A DNA stretch of 64,000 nucleotides, taken from the NCBI RefSeq assembly GCF_000237925.1, contig NC_031497.1, positions 2,262,524 to 2,326,523 on the forward strand. Reading direction: 5' to 3'. Made by a program: the position numbers and the translations under genes. Position 1 is the first letter of the stretch; the number at the start of each line of letters is the position of its first letter. This stretch comes from Schistosoma mansoni (Eukaryota > Platyhelminthes > Trematoda > Strigeidida > Schistosomatidae). Below the pieces are notes generated by a model. It was not told the origin of the DNA and ran no database searches. It was given only the letters and a program-made list of their open reading frames with translations. Shown piece after piece: positions 54,436 to 64,000 of this stretch.

Positions 54436-55132
54436 CTGACTGAAAAGCAAAGTGAAACCCTTGAAACTTTTCATGCCTATTCTATTTCATTTTTATTCAT
54501 CTTAGTATATGAAGTCTGCTTATGTTCGTATTTATAATTACTACCGTTATTAATACCGACACATGAGATATTCTTTTCATCTCTTCATGTCCTTTTAAAC
54601 ATACTCTATTCATAAACATCCAAAGTCTACAATTAAAAACAAAAAACCCTATGTTACACTCAAACAAATAAATTATCAGATTTTTTTTATAATCTCCACA
54701 ACATATATATATAACATATAGAAATTTATATTTAAATTATCCTTTGCAATTAATTGTGACTATCATAGCACCATTCTAAATTAGTACTATTATTGCACTA
54801 ATGTTTATACTAATACCCGGTTTCACTCTGTATACTGTTACATAAATCTACACGCATTTATCCGAGTTCAGTAAAGATTTATTATTATTGTTGCTATTGT
54901 TGTTGTTATTATTATTATTTTTTAAAGTTATTCGTTTATCTCAAAAGTCCATATCCATCATACTATTATGATCATGGTTGGAACCTTTCACTAAGTGCTC
55001 ATTTCTTTTCTCTCTATTTTTTCCTTCTAAATAAATATTATTCTTAAGATTACGAAGCTTTCGATTAAGACAATAATTTGTGTTACGCTGAATTCAACTT
55101 ATCAGACTCGTTTTATCTTCACTATGTATATA

Positions 55133-55399
55133 TTTCGTGCCTTAAGGTAACCCTCGTGCTATTGATAGAAGAAACTAGAGAAGTAGTGAATAGGTCTTTA
55201 TTTCGATCTTCGCGCAGTCATAGTGGAGCGTGGGATTATCTGTTCAGACAAACAAAGGCCCTCAACATTCAATATAAGATAATAGGGAATATAACGCTTA
55301 CAAAAAGTAAGGAAGTGAATGAATACTTGAACAATACTGTTTTAGCATATGCTTGGTTGTTTGGGGTCAACTCTTAACCAACCAACCTGAGCTGTTACA
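55133..55399 (-). repeat. 3' LTR of the gypsy element
   Basis: 267 bp with four substitutions relative to the 5' LTR and no indels. Confidence 0.9.
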
Positions 55400-55415
55400 T
55401 TAGCTTCCCCTTAGA
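55400..55415 (-). promoter_or_regulatory. Polypurine tract
   Basis: Read on minus, AAGGGGAAG lies five bases before the 3' LTR, as needed to prime plus-strand DNA. Confidence 0.65.
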
Positions 55416-56948
55416 ATCGACTTCCGTAGGAACGTCGGTTCGATTAACCTATCTATCGAAAACACCTTAGTTCTATTTCTCATCCCAAGGCGAAATTATC
55501 AACTCGCTCACTATTTGACTTACAATCAGTCACGACTAACGCTTTCAACGATAGTCCATGGATGTCTCTTCATTTACTAGCTTGTCATCTTATTTTGTAG
55601 CATGTGATCTTTTCTACAACTATCGCTGATGGTTTGCTGCGTGCTTTCAAGAGAAAGTGTGAGAATGTGGAATAGGAATATCTGAGGAAGTGCCGCGAGC
55701 GGGCTACCCAACACCATGTTGGTGAGGTACGATTTTTCCATGCTCAGACCGGCTATCAGGTGTTTACTCACCTGCCTCTTGAGTCGCCCTCAAGTGAAAA
55801 GTAAAGAAGAGTCTACTTCAAAGGTAATGGTGAAAATTAAGCAAACCTGAAGAACTGCTTCACTGCCTGCATAAAATAATAAGATACAAAATGGAAATAC
55901 ATAAATGCAATTGATAATTGCTCTGTTCATGTAAGTGCTTGGCCTCCAGAACGGATTGGTATTCTGGAAGGAAATAAACATAGTGTAGATATCTTGTGCA
56001 CGAAGAACCATGAAAACAACAAAAAATACTCTTTTGTAATGCATATATGTAAAAGGGTGAACTTGCTAGAAGTTGGACTCTTTAACAAAATCGATCAAAT
56101 GCATGACCTTGAGCCAGTGATGACCGCCTTTTACAACTAGGTGCGTAACCAAGGGTGCATCAGAGTAATCCACAAAACGGAAACGAATATACGGTTAAGA
56201 AGAAAAAAAAGTTGTGTGGAGTATGCGGATCAAGTACAGTTGTGTCAAATACCCTTTTCTGGTTTGATTTAGGTATGCATGATATATTGAAGCAATATTT
56301 CGTCAATTCATCCAAGTAACGAATTGGTTTGCACCTCAAAAGTGTGTAAGTCCTATTACTCATTAGTATTATGAATGATTAGTCGATAAAAGGAAAAATT
56401 ACAGTCATTCCCTCGTGGTTTGATGTGGTCTAATGGCTAGGCACACGGTCCAGCATTCAGGAGGGCAGAGGTTCGAGTGCGTGGGGCCTGTGTTTTTGTT
56501 CACCAAAACCCCCTTCAATACGACGTTTGTTGGCCATAAGTTGCTCAGATATGAGAGAAAGATAACAAGAGGACGGATTGATATGTCAAAGTGCCATATT
56601 GGAACAGTACAAGTTCTTTGTTTGTATTAATAATAATACTTTAGAAAAATGTATACAGATATATAAGAAGTACAACCAACATAGTTAATTAACCAGAAAA
56701 AGAAATTATAAAACTCGCCTGGGTTGCTTTTTGAATTCGTTGTATTTGCCAGTGTTAGTTGTATGAGTTTGATTAAAATCATCAGCCATCGTTTCGGAAT
56801 ACCTAGCTTATGTGTCCAGTATTTAAAAAATATATTTAACATAACACTTATATATCAAAGGTAAAATGTCTGGGGAGTTGTGAGGCTGAATGAGGAAAAA
56901 AAATTATTTTTAAGTAGATGCAGGGTCTGATTAGCTACGTGGTTAGAT
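55416..56948. other. Long 3' non-coding region of the gypsy element
   Basis: About 1.5 kb between the pol stop and the polypurine tract. Minus-strand frames are 84 codons or shorter and look unrelated to envelope proteins. It includes the tRNA-like stretch at 56,421. It may contain a nested insertion. Confidence 0.6.
56421..56495 (+). repeat. tRNA-like sequence or SINE head
   Basis: A-box-like TGGTCTAATGGCTAGGC and B-box GAGGTTCGAGTGC at tRNA-like spacing. The acceptor stem does not pair, so it is not a working tRNA. It lies opposite in direction to the surrounding gypsy element. Confidence 0.45.
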
Positions 56949-59900
56949 TTATCCTGCAGCCGAAACTGTCAACATCCTTGACTGACTAATCGGATGTGCC
57001 CAGCGAACCGTTTTAGTCATTTGTAAAGATTTATCATCTTTACATTTCGATTCCGTAATGGGTTTGTCAGTTAAACGATCTAACAACACGTATGGTGGTT
57101 CATGATCTAGATAAGCCGGCTTTAGCCTATCAATACTTACTGTGTCGATGTTTCCATGTTTTTCTATCACGAAATATTTAGATTTTCTTGAGACGACTTT
57201 GAAAGGACCTTCAAATGGAGGACTGAGTGGTGCTTTTATTTTGTCACATCTTATCCAGACGTGCGTGCAATTGCTTAGGTCTTTAGGTATATATACGGCG
57301 CGCGATTGTTCACGAGTATTAATCGGCTTAAGTTTAGACATGTGGTCCCGTAGTTGATCTACATAATTTTCTAAATTAAGTTTTTGACTGTTAGTATTAG
57401 GGTTAATAAATTCACCTGGTAGTCTCAGAGTTGTTCCGAAAACCAGTTCCGCAGCTGAACACTGTGCGTCAGTTTTGACAGATGTTCGTATTCCCAACAT
57501 AACTAACGGTAGGAATTCTGTCCACTGATTGGGGTTTGAGTGAGATATAAGGGCGGTTTTTAGCTGACGGTGAAAACGTTCTACCATTCCATTAGCCTGA
57601 GGATGATATGCAGTGCAGCGTATCCTATTGGAGCCTAGAAGTTTAGCCAAGTTATTAAATAACTCGGATTCGAATTGCGCTCCTCTATCCGTCGTTATTG
57701 TTATGGGTGTACCAAAAATGGTTACCCAGTTCTGCATGAAAACTTTGGCTACTGTTTCCGCTGTGATGTCCGTTATCGGGATGGCTATAGGGAATCTGGT
57801 AAATCGATCTATGCATGTAAAAAGATAATTAAAACCGTTTGAACGTGGTAAAGAACCTACCAAGTCGATATGCACATGGGCAAAACGTGCATCTGGTTGC
57901 GAGAAAACACCTATGGGTGAATTTGTGTGACGATTTATCTTTGATTGTTGACATGCTGAACACTCTCTAACCCATTTGTGTACATCCTTCTGTAAATTCG
58001 GCCATATATATCTGGCATTGATTAGTTTTGTTGAAGCTTTTGCGCCAGGATGAGACAAAGAATGAAAGTTATTATATATCAACTTTCGCATACTTTTGGG
58101 AACGAAAGGTCGCGGCATTGCCTTGGTCGTGTCACAGTAGATTAGAATACCATCGACAGGTGATGGGAACTGTTTTAAATTAAGACTTGAATTGTTTGTT
58201 TTAAGCAGGTTTTGCAATTCTAAATCCTGCTCCTGTTCGTTTCTCAACGTCTTGAAGTTTACTGTAGACTGCTGTAGCACGTTTATTTCTAGCCTAGATA
58301 AAGCATCTGCCGCCTGATTGTCCTGACCTTTGACATGTCGGATATCGCTTGTGAACTGTGATATATAGTCAAGGTGTCGGACTTCCCGAGGTGAGTATTT
58401 ATCAGCTCTCGCTTTTAGTGCATTCGTTAGTGGTTTGTGATCCGTAAAGACTATAAATTCCCTGCCTTCTAACATGTGTCGGAAGTGTTTAATGGTTAGG
58501 TAGATTGCAAGAAGTTCTCGCCCGAAGGTAGAATACCTTGTCTCTGCTGGAGCGAGTCTTTTTGAGAAGAAAGCAATTGGGTTCCAGGCGTTTTTAACCA
58601 GTTGGTTAAGGGTAACGCCTACTGCTTTATCTGAAGCATCCACCATCAAAGCAAGTGGGGAAAGAGAATTCGGATACATCAACGTAGTTGCTTGAGCTAA
58701 TTTATCTTTAAGCTGTTTAATAGCTTCGACAGCGTCAGAAGACAGTTTGAATTCTTTTGGTTTTCCTTTTAGTGAATCTGTCAAAGGTTGCATTAATTGT
58801 GCACAACCTGGTATGAATCTGCGATAAAAGTTAATTAGACCTAGAAAACTTCTCAGTTGTGTTAGAGAACTAGGTATGGGGTATTGTTTAATGGTGTCTA
58901 CTTCTTTTTTGATCGGTTTAATCCCTTCTGGGCTTATTGTGTGACCGAGAAATTCTAAAGTTTGAACACCGAAAACACACTTACTTTGATGTATGTTTAT
59001 TCCATGTTCATCCAGTCTTTTTAACACTGTTTTTACATGCTGTTTGTGTGATTGCAAATCGGGGCTGGCAATTAACAAGTCGTCTATATACCCCTGCGCA
59101 AATGGCATATCTCGAAGTAGATTGTCTATGAATCTTTGAAATGTCTGTGTCGCATTTCTCAGGCCGAATGGCATGCGTACAAACTCGAATAAGCCAAAGG
59201 GTGTTGTAATAGCTGTCTTGGGGATATCTTCATCCGCCACTGGGATATTGTGATATGCCCTGACTAAGTCAATTTTAGTGAATATGTTCATACCCTGTAA
59301 ACCGTTTGTGAAATCTTGGATATGCGGTATTGGGTACCTATCTGGTACGGTTTGACGGTTGAGGGCTCTGTAATCCCCGCACGGTCGCCAGTCACCTTCA
59401 TTCTTCTTTGGGACCATATGCAAAGGGGATGCCCATTGACTATCAGAGGGACGGATAATACCCAGTTGTAGCATATGATCAAACTCGGCCCTAGCGATTT
59501 TGAGCTTATCTGGTGCTAGTCTCCTGGGTTTTGCAAAAACCGGTGCACCTTCGGTTTTGATAGTGTGACTTACTTTTAGTTTGTCTTTAGAAGGCTGTGG
59601 GTTTGGTTTAGTTAAGTTTGGAAATTCTGCGAGTATATCTTGGAATTTCGCTGTTGTTACTGGAGGAGTTTGAATCAAGTTAAGAGAGCTGATGTGACTT
59701 TCTTTGCCTTTTGTGTAATACGAAGTTTCTTTTAGTGTTAATCGCCGTCTCTTGGTGTCAACTAGAAATTCGTATCTCTCTAGAAAGTCCATCCCCAGTA
59801 TTGCCAGATCTAAGTCGGCTACCGTGAAAACCCAAGGGAATTGCCTCCTGAACCCCAAATCTAGGGTTAAGTTTTTCTGCCCAAATGTCGCAATTTTAGT

Positions 59901-60035
59901 TTTATTTGCAGCTTGAAGTGTAATTGATGATGTTTCTCGACTAATCTCAGTTTTATTTTGAGGGGTGATGCTAAGAGCAGCGCCAGTATCCACCAAGAAA
60001 TTCAAGCCAGAGTTTCTGTCTCTAACATAAAACAA
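56949..60035 (-). CDS. pol: pol of the gypsy element: protease, RT, RNase H, integrase
   Basis: 1,028 codons without a stop, and open slightly further upstream without an ATG, so it was probably made by frameshifting from gag. Protease: LVDTGAALS (catalytic D at about 16) and [33 protein letters not shown] (D256), [15 protein letters not shown] and YIDD (316-319). RNase [34 protein letters not shown]. Integrase: an HHCC finger (HSLSHPG to CSACQQSK), [16 protein letters not shown] and [10 protein letters not shown] (D,D,E), then a GPF/Y-type module near [10 protein letters not shown]. Everything needed for copying and integration looks intact. Confidence 0.93.
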   Translation of the reverse strand: MFYVRDRNSGLNFLVDTGAALSITPQNKTEISRETSSITLQAANKTKIATFGQKNLTLDLGFRRQFPWVFTVADLDLAILGMDFLERYEFLVDTKRRRLTLKETSYYTKGKESHISSLNLIQTPPVTTAKFQDILAEFPNLTKPNPQPSKDKLKVSHTIKTEGAPVFAKPRRLAPDKLKIARAEFDHMLQLGIIRPSDSQWASPLHMVPKKNEGDWRPCGDYRALNRQTVPDRYPIPHIQDFTNGLQGMNIFTKIDLVRAYHNIPVADEDIPKTAITTPFGLFEFVRMPFGLRNATQTFQRFIDNLLRDMPFAQGYIDDLLIASPDLQSHKQHVKTVLKRLDEHGINIHQSKCVFGVQTLEFLGHTISPEGIKPIKKEVDTIKQYPIPSSLTQLRSFLGLINFYRRFIPGCAQLMQPLTDSLKGKPKEFKLSSDAVEAIKQLKDKLAQATTLMYPNSLSPLALMVDASDKAVGVTLNQLVKNAWNPIAFFSKRLAPAETRYSTFGRELLAIYLTIKHFRHMLEGREFIVFTDHKPLTNALKARADKYSPREVRHLDYISQFTSDIRHVKGQDNQAADALSRLEINVLQQSTVNFKTLRNEQEQDLELQNLLKTNNSSLNLKQFPSPVDGILIYCDTTKAMPRPFVPKSMRKLIYNNFHSLSHPGAKASTKLINARYIWPNLQKDVHKWVRECSACQQSKINRHTNSPIGVFSQPDARFAHVHIDLVGSLPRSNGFNYLFTCIDRFTRFPIAIPITDITAETVAKVFMQNWVTIFGTPITITTDRGAQFESELFNNLAKLLGSNRIRCTAYHPQANGMVERFHRQLKTALISHSNPNQWTEFLPLVMLGIRTSVKTDAQCSAAELVFGTTLRLPGEFINPNTNSQKLNLENYVDQLRDHMSKLKPINTREQSRAVYIPKDLSNCTHVWIRCDKIKAPLSPPFEGPFKVVSRKSKYFVIEKHGNIDTVSIDRLKPAYLDHEPPYVLLDRLTDKPITESKCKDDKSLQMTKTVRWAHPISQSRMLTVSAAG

Positions 60036-60118
60036 GCTACTGTTTAGGCGCCCCTCCTCAGTCGTCGCGACCTGGGGAGGGGTTACTCGTTTCCCGCTGT
60101 CTTAGAATTATGCTTAGG

Positions 60119-60927
60119 TCAGGCGCATGGTTGCATGCACTTGGTTGAGTTGACACCAAACTTCCAGTGGTACCAACAAAACTGCCCAGGTTGTCTGGAC
60201 ATTTGTGACCTGTTTTGTGACTTGGATCGTGGTCGTTGTAGTGACCTGCTCCTGTTTCTATGACCCATTTGCATTCTGGTGACAGCCTCAGTGAGACTCT
60301 TAACACTCGCAATGAGTCCTTCTATGACGGGGTCTTTTGCTGATTCTACTTTTTGTGTGTGATTTATTGTGCCTGGTCCAGTTGGAGGACCTCTCTCCAT
60401 TATTCTATCGGCTATACGCGCTAAATGAGATAATGAGGTTTCAGGATCTTGTGCATCCAAACAGTGTTGGACGTAGCATGGGAGAGCTTGTATCCACCCT
60501 TGTTTTAGGACTCTTCACCCACTGTGTTATCACCCATTAACACTTGGAGGTGACGCAAAAACTGTGACGGCGACTGATCACCTAGTGTTTCACCTTGAAA
60601 AAGTCTTTGGATTCCTTGACTATCTGATAATGATAAACGGTTCATTATCTCTCGTCTTAAGATGGTGTATGGTTGTGGTGATGGTGGATCTAAAATCAAG
60701 TCACGGACTTCTTTGGCGACTGAAGGAGGAAGGATAGAACACAAGTCTCTATAGCGAATCCCTTCAGATTTGATATTGTGTCTCATGAAATAATGCTCTA
60801 GTTGAGCAAACCACAACTCAGGATCGCTACGATCAAATTCTGGAAGTCGGGATTTCGTAGTCATAACAGTGTCTATCTCCACTGGTGACAAATCCTCCAG
60901 ATTATGGGTTTCTATTGAGTCTGACAT
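60119..60927 (-). pseudogene. gag of the gypsy element, frameshifted
   Basis: The first frame starts at ATG about 60,927 (MSDSIETHNLEDLSP) and has the capsid-like words LPEFDRSDPELWFAQLEHYF, LPPSVAKEVRDLI and LRREIMNRLSLSD, QGETLGDQSPSQFLRHLQ. It stops at 60,505 (GEES). The second frame picks up near 60,460 (DAQDPETSLSHLARIADRIM), has a basic Arg/Ser-rich stretch, and ends with FCWYHWKFGVNSTKCMQPC, a CHCC zinc knuckle. A single indel near 60,470-60,510 separates the two. Gag packages RNA and forms the particle; this copy cannot make full-length Gag. Confidence 0.85.
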
Positions 60928-61110
60928 GAGGTATGTGACAAATAGCAATGAAGTTAGCACGAAAAATGGTTACTATAACACGAATAACTTAAGATAATAC
61001 GGAATAAACTAGTTATATACTCAACTTAGTTTACGGATAATCAGGTCTACTTTTACGATTAAGTAAAAAAAAATTAATAACAGAAATGAGGTTAAATTTG
61101 TGTTCAAAAA

Positions 61111-61120
61111 GGGCTCACCA
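61111..61120 (-). promoter_or_regulatory. Primer-binding site, tRNA-Trp-like
   Basis: TGGTGAGCCC one base after the 5' LTR. It matches the tRNA-Trp-complementary TGGTGACCCC used by CsRn1-clade elements except for one base. Confidence 0.6.
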
Positions 61121-61121
61121 C

Positions 61122-61388
61122 TTTCGTGCCTTAAGGTAACCCTCGTACTATTGATAGAAGAAACTAGAGAAGTAGTGAATAGGTCTTTATTTCGATCTTC
61201 GCGCAGTCACAGTGGAGCGTGGGATTATCTGTTCAGACAAGCAAAGGCTCTCAACATTCAATATAAGATAATAGGGAATATAACGCTTACAAAAAGTAAG
61301 GAAGTGAATGAATACTTGAACAATACTGTTTTAGCATATGCTTGGTTGTTTGGGGTCAACTCTTAACCAACCAACCTGAGCTGTTACA
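61122..61388 (-). repeat. 5' LTR of the gypsy element
   Basis: Starts TGTAACAGCTCAGG and ends GGCACGAAA on minus. The end is not the usual CA; the boundary is fixed by comparison with the other LTR. Confidence 0.9.
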
Positions 61389-61896
61389 TATACACCTCAT
61401 ACATATTGATTATCTTTTGCACTTAATTGAGACCGCCATATCATCACCCAAAAGTATGACTGTACATGCGCAAACGCTTATTCTAAGGTCATATCTTACC
61501 GCAATAATAAGTTATTTACTTATTAATTTATTTTGTTTTATTTTGTTTTTAATACTCGTTTTTGCTATATATACATAGTTGTTTATTCTTGTTCTGCGTT
61601 AAGATATTTGCGTATTCCGCGACTCCTTTATTTCTATTTCCTCAGTTTCTTCCTTTACTCCTTCAAAATCAATTCAAAATTCTTGCCAATTACGCAGAAC
61701 CTGATTTATTATTACTATAGTTATTACTATTATTACTATTCTATTATTAATATTTTATTTTTCCTTCCTTTCTCAAACATGGCAAATGTAATGCTAACAT
61801 TATTGAAAATTGTGTATTTTTGCAATTTTGAAGAAACCCGAAATGGTTCCTTCACAGCACTTATGTACCCATAAGGTGTTTGTGAATAATAATAAT
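61389..61896. other. Right flank of the gypsy insertion
   Basis: AT-rich with TTATTACTATTATTACTATT-type stretches and an (AAT)n run ending at 61,896, just before the second 126-bp repeat. No gene seen. Confidence 0.4.
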
Positions 61897-62022
61897 AACT
61901 AGCAGCATCTACTGAATAGGTTCTGCAGATCACCGGAATCCACAGAACACACGTTAGTCTTGTCGAAGGAAATCCCGACACGATGCAAAGAGAAATTACA
62001 GATCTCTTCTTGTAGACCTTAA
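61897..62022 (+). repeat. 126-bp direct repeat, copy 2
   Basis: 98% identical to 53,803-53,928 and in the same orientation. The two copies bracket the gypsy element. Confidence 0.85.
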
Positions 62023-62985
62023 TTCCCCAGAACTGTCTTGAAAAAGGTTCTAATTTTGTAATTCTATTTTGAAGTCTTGAATTTTGTGTTTTCGCGCCAT
62101 AAAAAGTTTAGTTGACCTACAGCTTAAATTCCCCACTCAGAATTCCTCGACTGTCCTTGATTGGCACACTTTTTTAGATGCTATTTTGTGGTTCTGCCAA
62201 GGGCGTTTCTATCACTGTATAAATAAGCTTGATTTGCATGCTTAGTGACCTGGTATTTCCTGGGGTGCCTGAAAATTACGTTCTCTACGCCTCATTAAAA
62301 CTTCTTGATCTACTTGGCGGTGCCAGGGACAACGGATTAGAATAGCCTATTGTGTCACTGTGTCTTTGATTTTGATCCCATTTACCAAGTAAGGTTAACT
62401 TGTAATAGCATCATGCATATCAGCTCTGTAACGCTTTCACTCGTCTTCTTAACATTCATTATAACAGCGAATAGTCCGAAACTCTTCACAGAAGCTTGTC
62501 ACGAAAAAATTCTGTTCCATATCGTGAGAAAGAGATAACATAAATGACCTCTGGTACCTTAACACATATGACAAACCTTCTGGGAAGGATAGTAAAGCCC
62601 TTGAGTTTCCCCAATCTCACACTTGTCACGACAGAGATTTCGGAAAACTCCTGCAGAGACACGTGTTGACGGCGAGCAAAGCCTCTCTGTATAATCAACC
62701 GTTATGCATCAGTGGTGTGATGACAACGATCTGGCATCTTGCTGTCATTCGCAAAGAATTTGGCAATCAACCTGAGAAAACTAACGATCGTCTACAAGCT
62801 CGTTTTTCTAACTACCGGGCGGAAAACGAAAATCAGGTCCCTACGTACATCTTAAGATACGTCTATTGTAACGTATGTTTCGCTGACATGGGTTAAGACA
62901 TGAGAGAGTGGGCACGTTCTCGTGTAATCTGATAGAATTATAAGATGAACAGACACAGTAAAACCTCGTCGTTCTATTACAACAT
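62023..62985. other. Unassigned spacer
   Basis: No recognised gene. A 77-codon plus-strand frame at 62,663-62,896 has no known family and no supporting context. Confidence 0.35.
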
Positions 62986-62989
62986 GTGA

Positions 62990-63262
62990 GGCATGAAGCC
63001 GCTGCTGACACATATTTCTAACTCGTTGAGTTTGTTAGCATCTCAGAGGAAGGCTACATTATACTTTTGTAATGATGTTTCTCAAACTGTTCAGGTCTCC
63101 TTCAGCTTTATTTACATATTGGTAACCACCAGGTCGTAGCCTGAGGGTATATCAGCTCCTCCTCTGGTTCTGTTGTCTTCCACTGACCTTCTGAATTTTT
63201 TACTGATCGATCTGGTTCTATGTGGTATGATCAGTCGACATTCCCCCCAAAGCTACATGTAT
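62990..63262 (-). pseudogene. RTE copy, inverted endonuclease-end segment
   Basis: On minus it carries the KKFRRSVEDNRTRGGAD-like stretch at about 63,150-63,210, aligned to 1,540-1,600 at the left end of the window. No intact frame. Confidence 0.65.
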
Positions 63263-63269
63263 GTAGATT

Positions 63270-63800
63270 CGAGCTTCGTAGATGACCTAACCCTTCTGTG
63301 CTATACATAACAACAAATGCAGGTCAAGATAACCAGTGCGGCAGAAGCCTCTGTATAGGTAGGCCTTAACACACACAAGAGAACCAAGATTTTGAAATAA
63401 AACACGGAAAACACCAATCCAACCACACTTGACGGGGAAACGCTGAAAGAGTTAGAAACACTCATATATCTGTACAGCATCATCGATGAACACGAGGATC
63501 TGATGTAGATTTAAAGGCACGGATTGACAAAGCAATGTTGGGATTCCCACAGTTGAACAACATATGTAGCTCAAAACAAATGTCAGGTAACATCAGAGTC
63601 AAATTCTTCAAATATAAACATCAACACATATCTACGGTACAGTGTTGAGACATGGAGAACTGTTGTGATATTGGTACTAACGACATAATCCTCAAAACTG
63701 AATATGAGATAACCGGTAAATAGATATTCAGCATTTAACACAGAGAGAAGGCCAACGAGGGAGGGAATATTCAGTTCAAATAAATTCAATCAGATGGCAT
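63270..63800 (+). pseudogene. RTE copy, FADD block and 3' part
   Basis: Reads FVDDLTLLCYT, QQMQVKITSAAEAS, LDGETLKELETLIYL, IIDEHEDLM on plus with several stops. It starts at nearly the same point of the element as the plus segment at 1,678. Confidence 0.7.
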
Positions 63801-64000
63801 GGCTCAGCCATGAACATTCAGTCATTCTGTATAAATTGTCTTAACTCATATTATATATATTATCTATCTTTAGCCTAAATGTGTTATTTACAAACATCAA
63901 ACGACATATCGCGGATTGTTACGATACGACAAATCAGAATAGACAATGATGTGACTCCCACGTAAGGTCTTATTGATCAAGTTTTCACATCATGACATCT

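Larger units (their letters stand above)
55133..61388 (-). mobile_element. Complete gypsy LTR retrotransposon, CsRn1/Boudicca type
   Basis: Two 267-bp LTRs (55,133-55,399 and 61,122-61,388) flank gag and pol on the minus strand. TATA flanks both ends of the element (55,129-55,132 and 61,389-61,392). The LTRs differ at four positions (about 1.5%), so the insertion is recent. A primer-binding site follows the 5' LTR and a polypurine tract precedes the 3' LTR. The C-x2-H-x9-C-x3-C gag finger is a mark of the CsRn1 clade. The element is 6,256 bp. Confidence 0.92.

Noticed and set aside
55577-56363. Envelope-like gene in the gypsy element
   Set aside because: The frames are short and lack a signal peptide, cleavage site and fusion features in one consistent frame.
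56421-56495. Functional tRNA gene
   Set aside because: A and B boxes are present but the acceptor stem does not pair.
58937-59131. Plus-strand open frames over pol
   Set aside because: Shadows of the minus-strand pol reading frame.

Overview
The window reads as a piece of a blood-fluke (Schistosoma) nuclear genome. It is AT-rich, has a spliced gene with a 34-nt micro-intron typical of schistosomes, carries RTE- and CR1-clade non-LTR retrotransposons of the SR/Perere kind, a CsRn1/Boudicca-type gypsy element, and Sm-alpha-like SINEs with hammerhead ribozyme motifs. The genus is inferred from this repeat mix and the splicing style; the species cannot be fixed from the window alone.

Layout. 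1-2.5 kb: an RTE copy whose 5' part is inverted. 4-8 kb: a nearly complete CR1-like element on the minus strand (ORF1 with a PHD finger, ORF2 with endonuclease and reverse transcriptase). 8.49-24.24 kb: the one confidently identified host gene, an eight-exon ZIP13-like (SLC39A13 family) zinc transporter on the plus strand. Its introns hold a decayed RTE, SINEs, a solo LTR and a foldback element. 24.2-39.1 kb: gene-poor DNA with several hammerhead-bearing short elements, solo LTRs, foldback MITEs and a deleted RTE copy. 39.2-48.5 kb (perhaps to 50.1 kb): a multi-exon minus-strand gene for a helical, coiled-coil-like protein I could not name. A possible small gene starts divergently at 50.2 kb. 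50.5-55 kb: more SINE-like repeats and a 3' reverse-transcriptase fragment. 55.13-61.39 kb: a complete gypsy element on the minus strand with 267-bp LTRs, a TATA target duplication, a primer-binding site, a polypurine tract, an uninterrupted pol and a frameshifted gag. 62-64 kb: a second RTE copy with inverted parts.

The most striking pattern is the repeated occurrence of short elements that combine tRNA-like A/B boxes with a type I hammerhead fold. Three families (Sm-alpha-like, here called alpha, F and E) share the same layout. They differ in stem I and stem III by compensating changes: stem I AUCCAG/CUGGAU, GCACUG/CAGUGC and ACCCUG/CAGGGU; stem III ACGCGCGU-like, ACGGCCGU and ACCCGGGU. Family F often occurs as head-to-head palindromes. 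Family letters B to I are local names for repeats compared only within this window.
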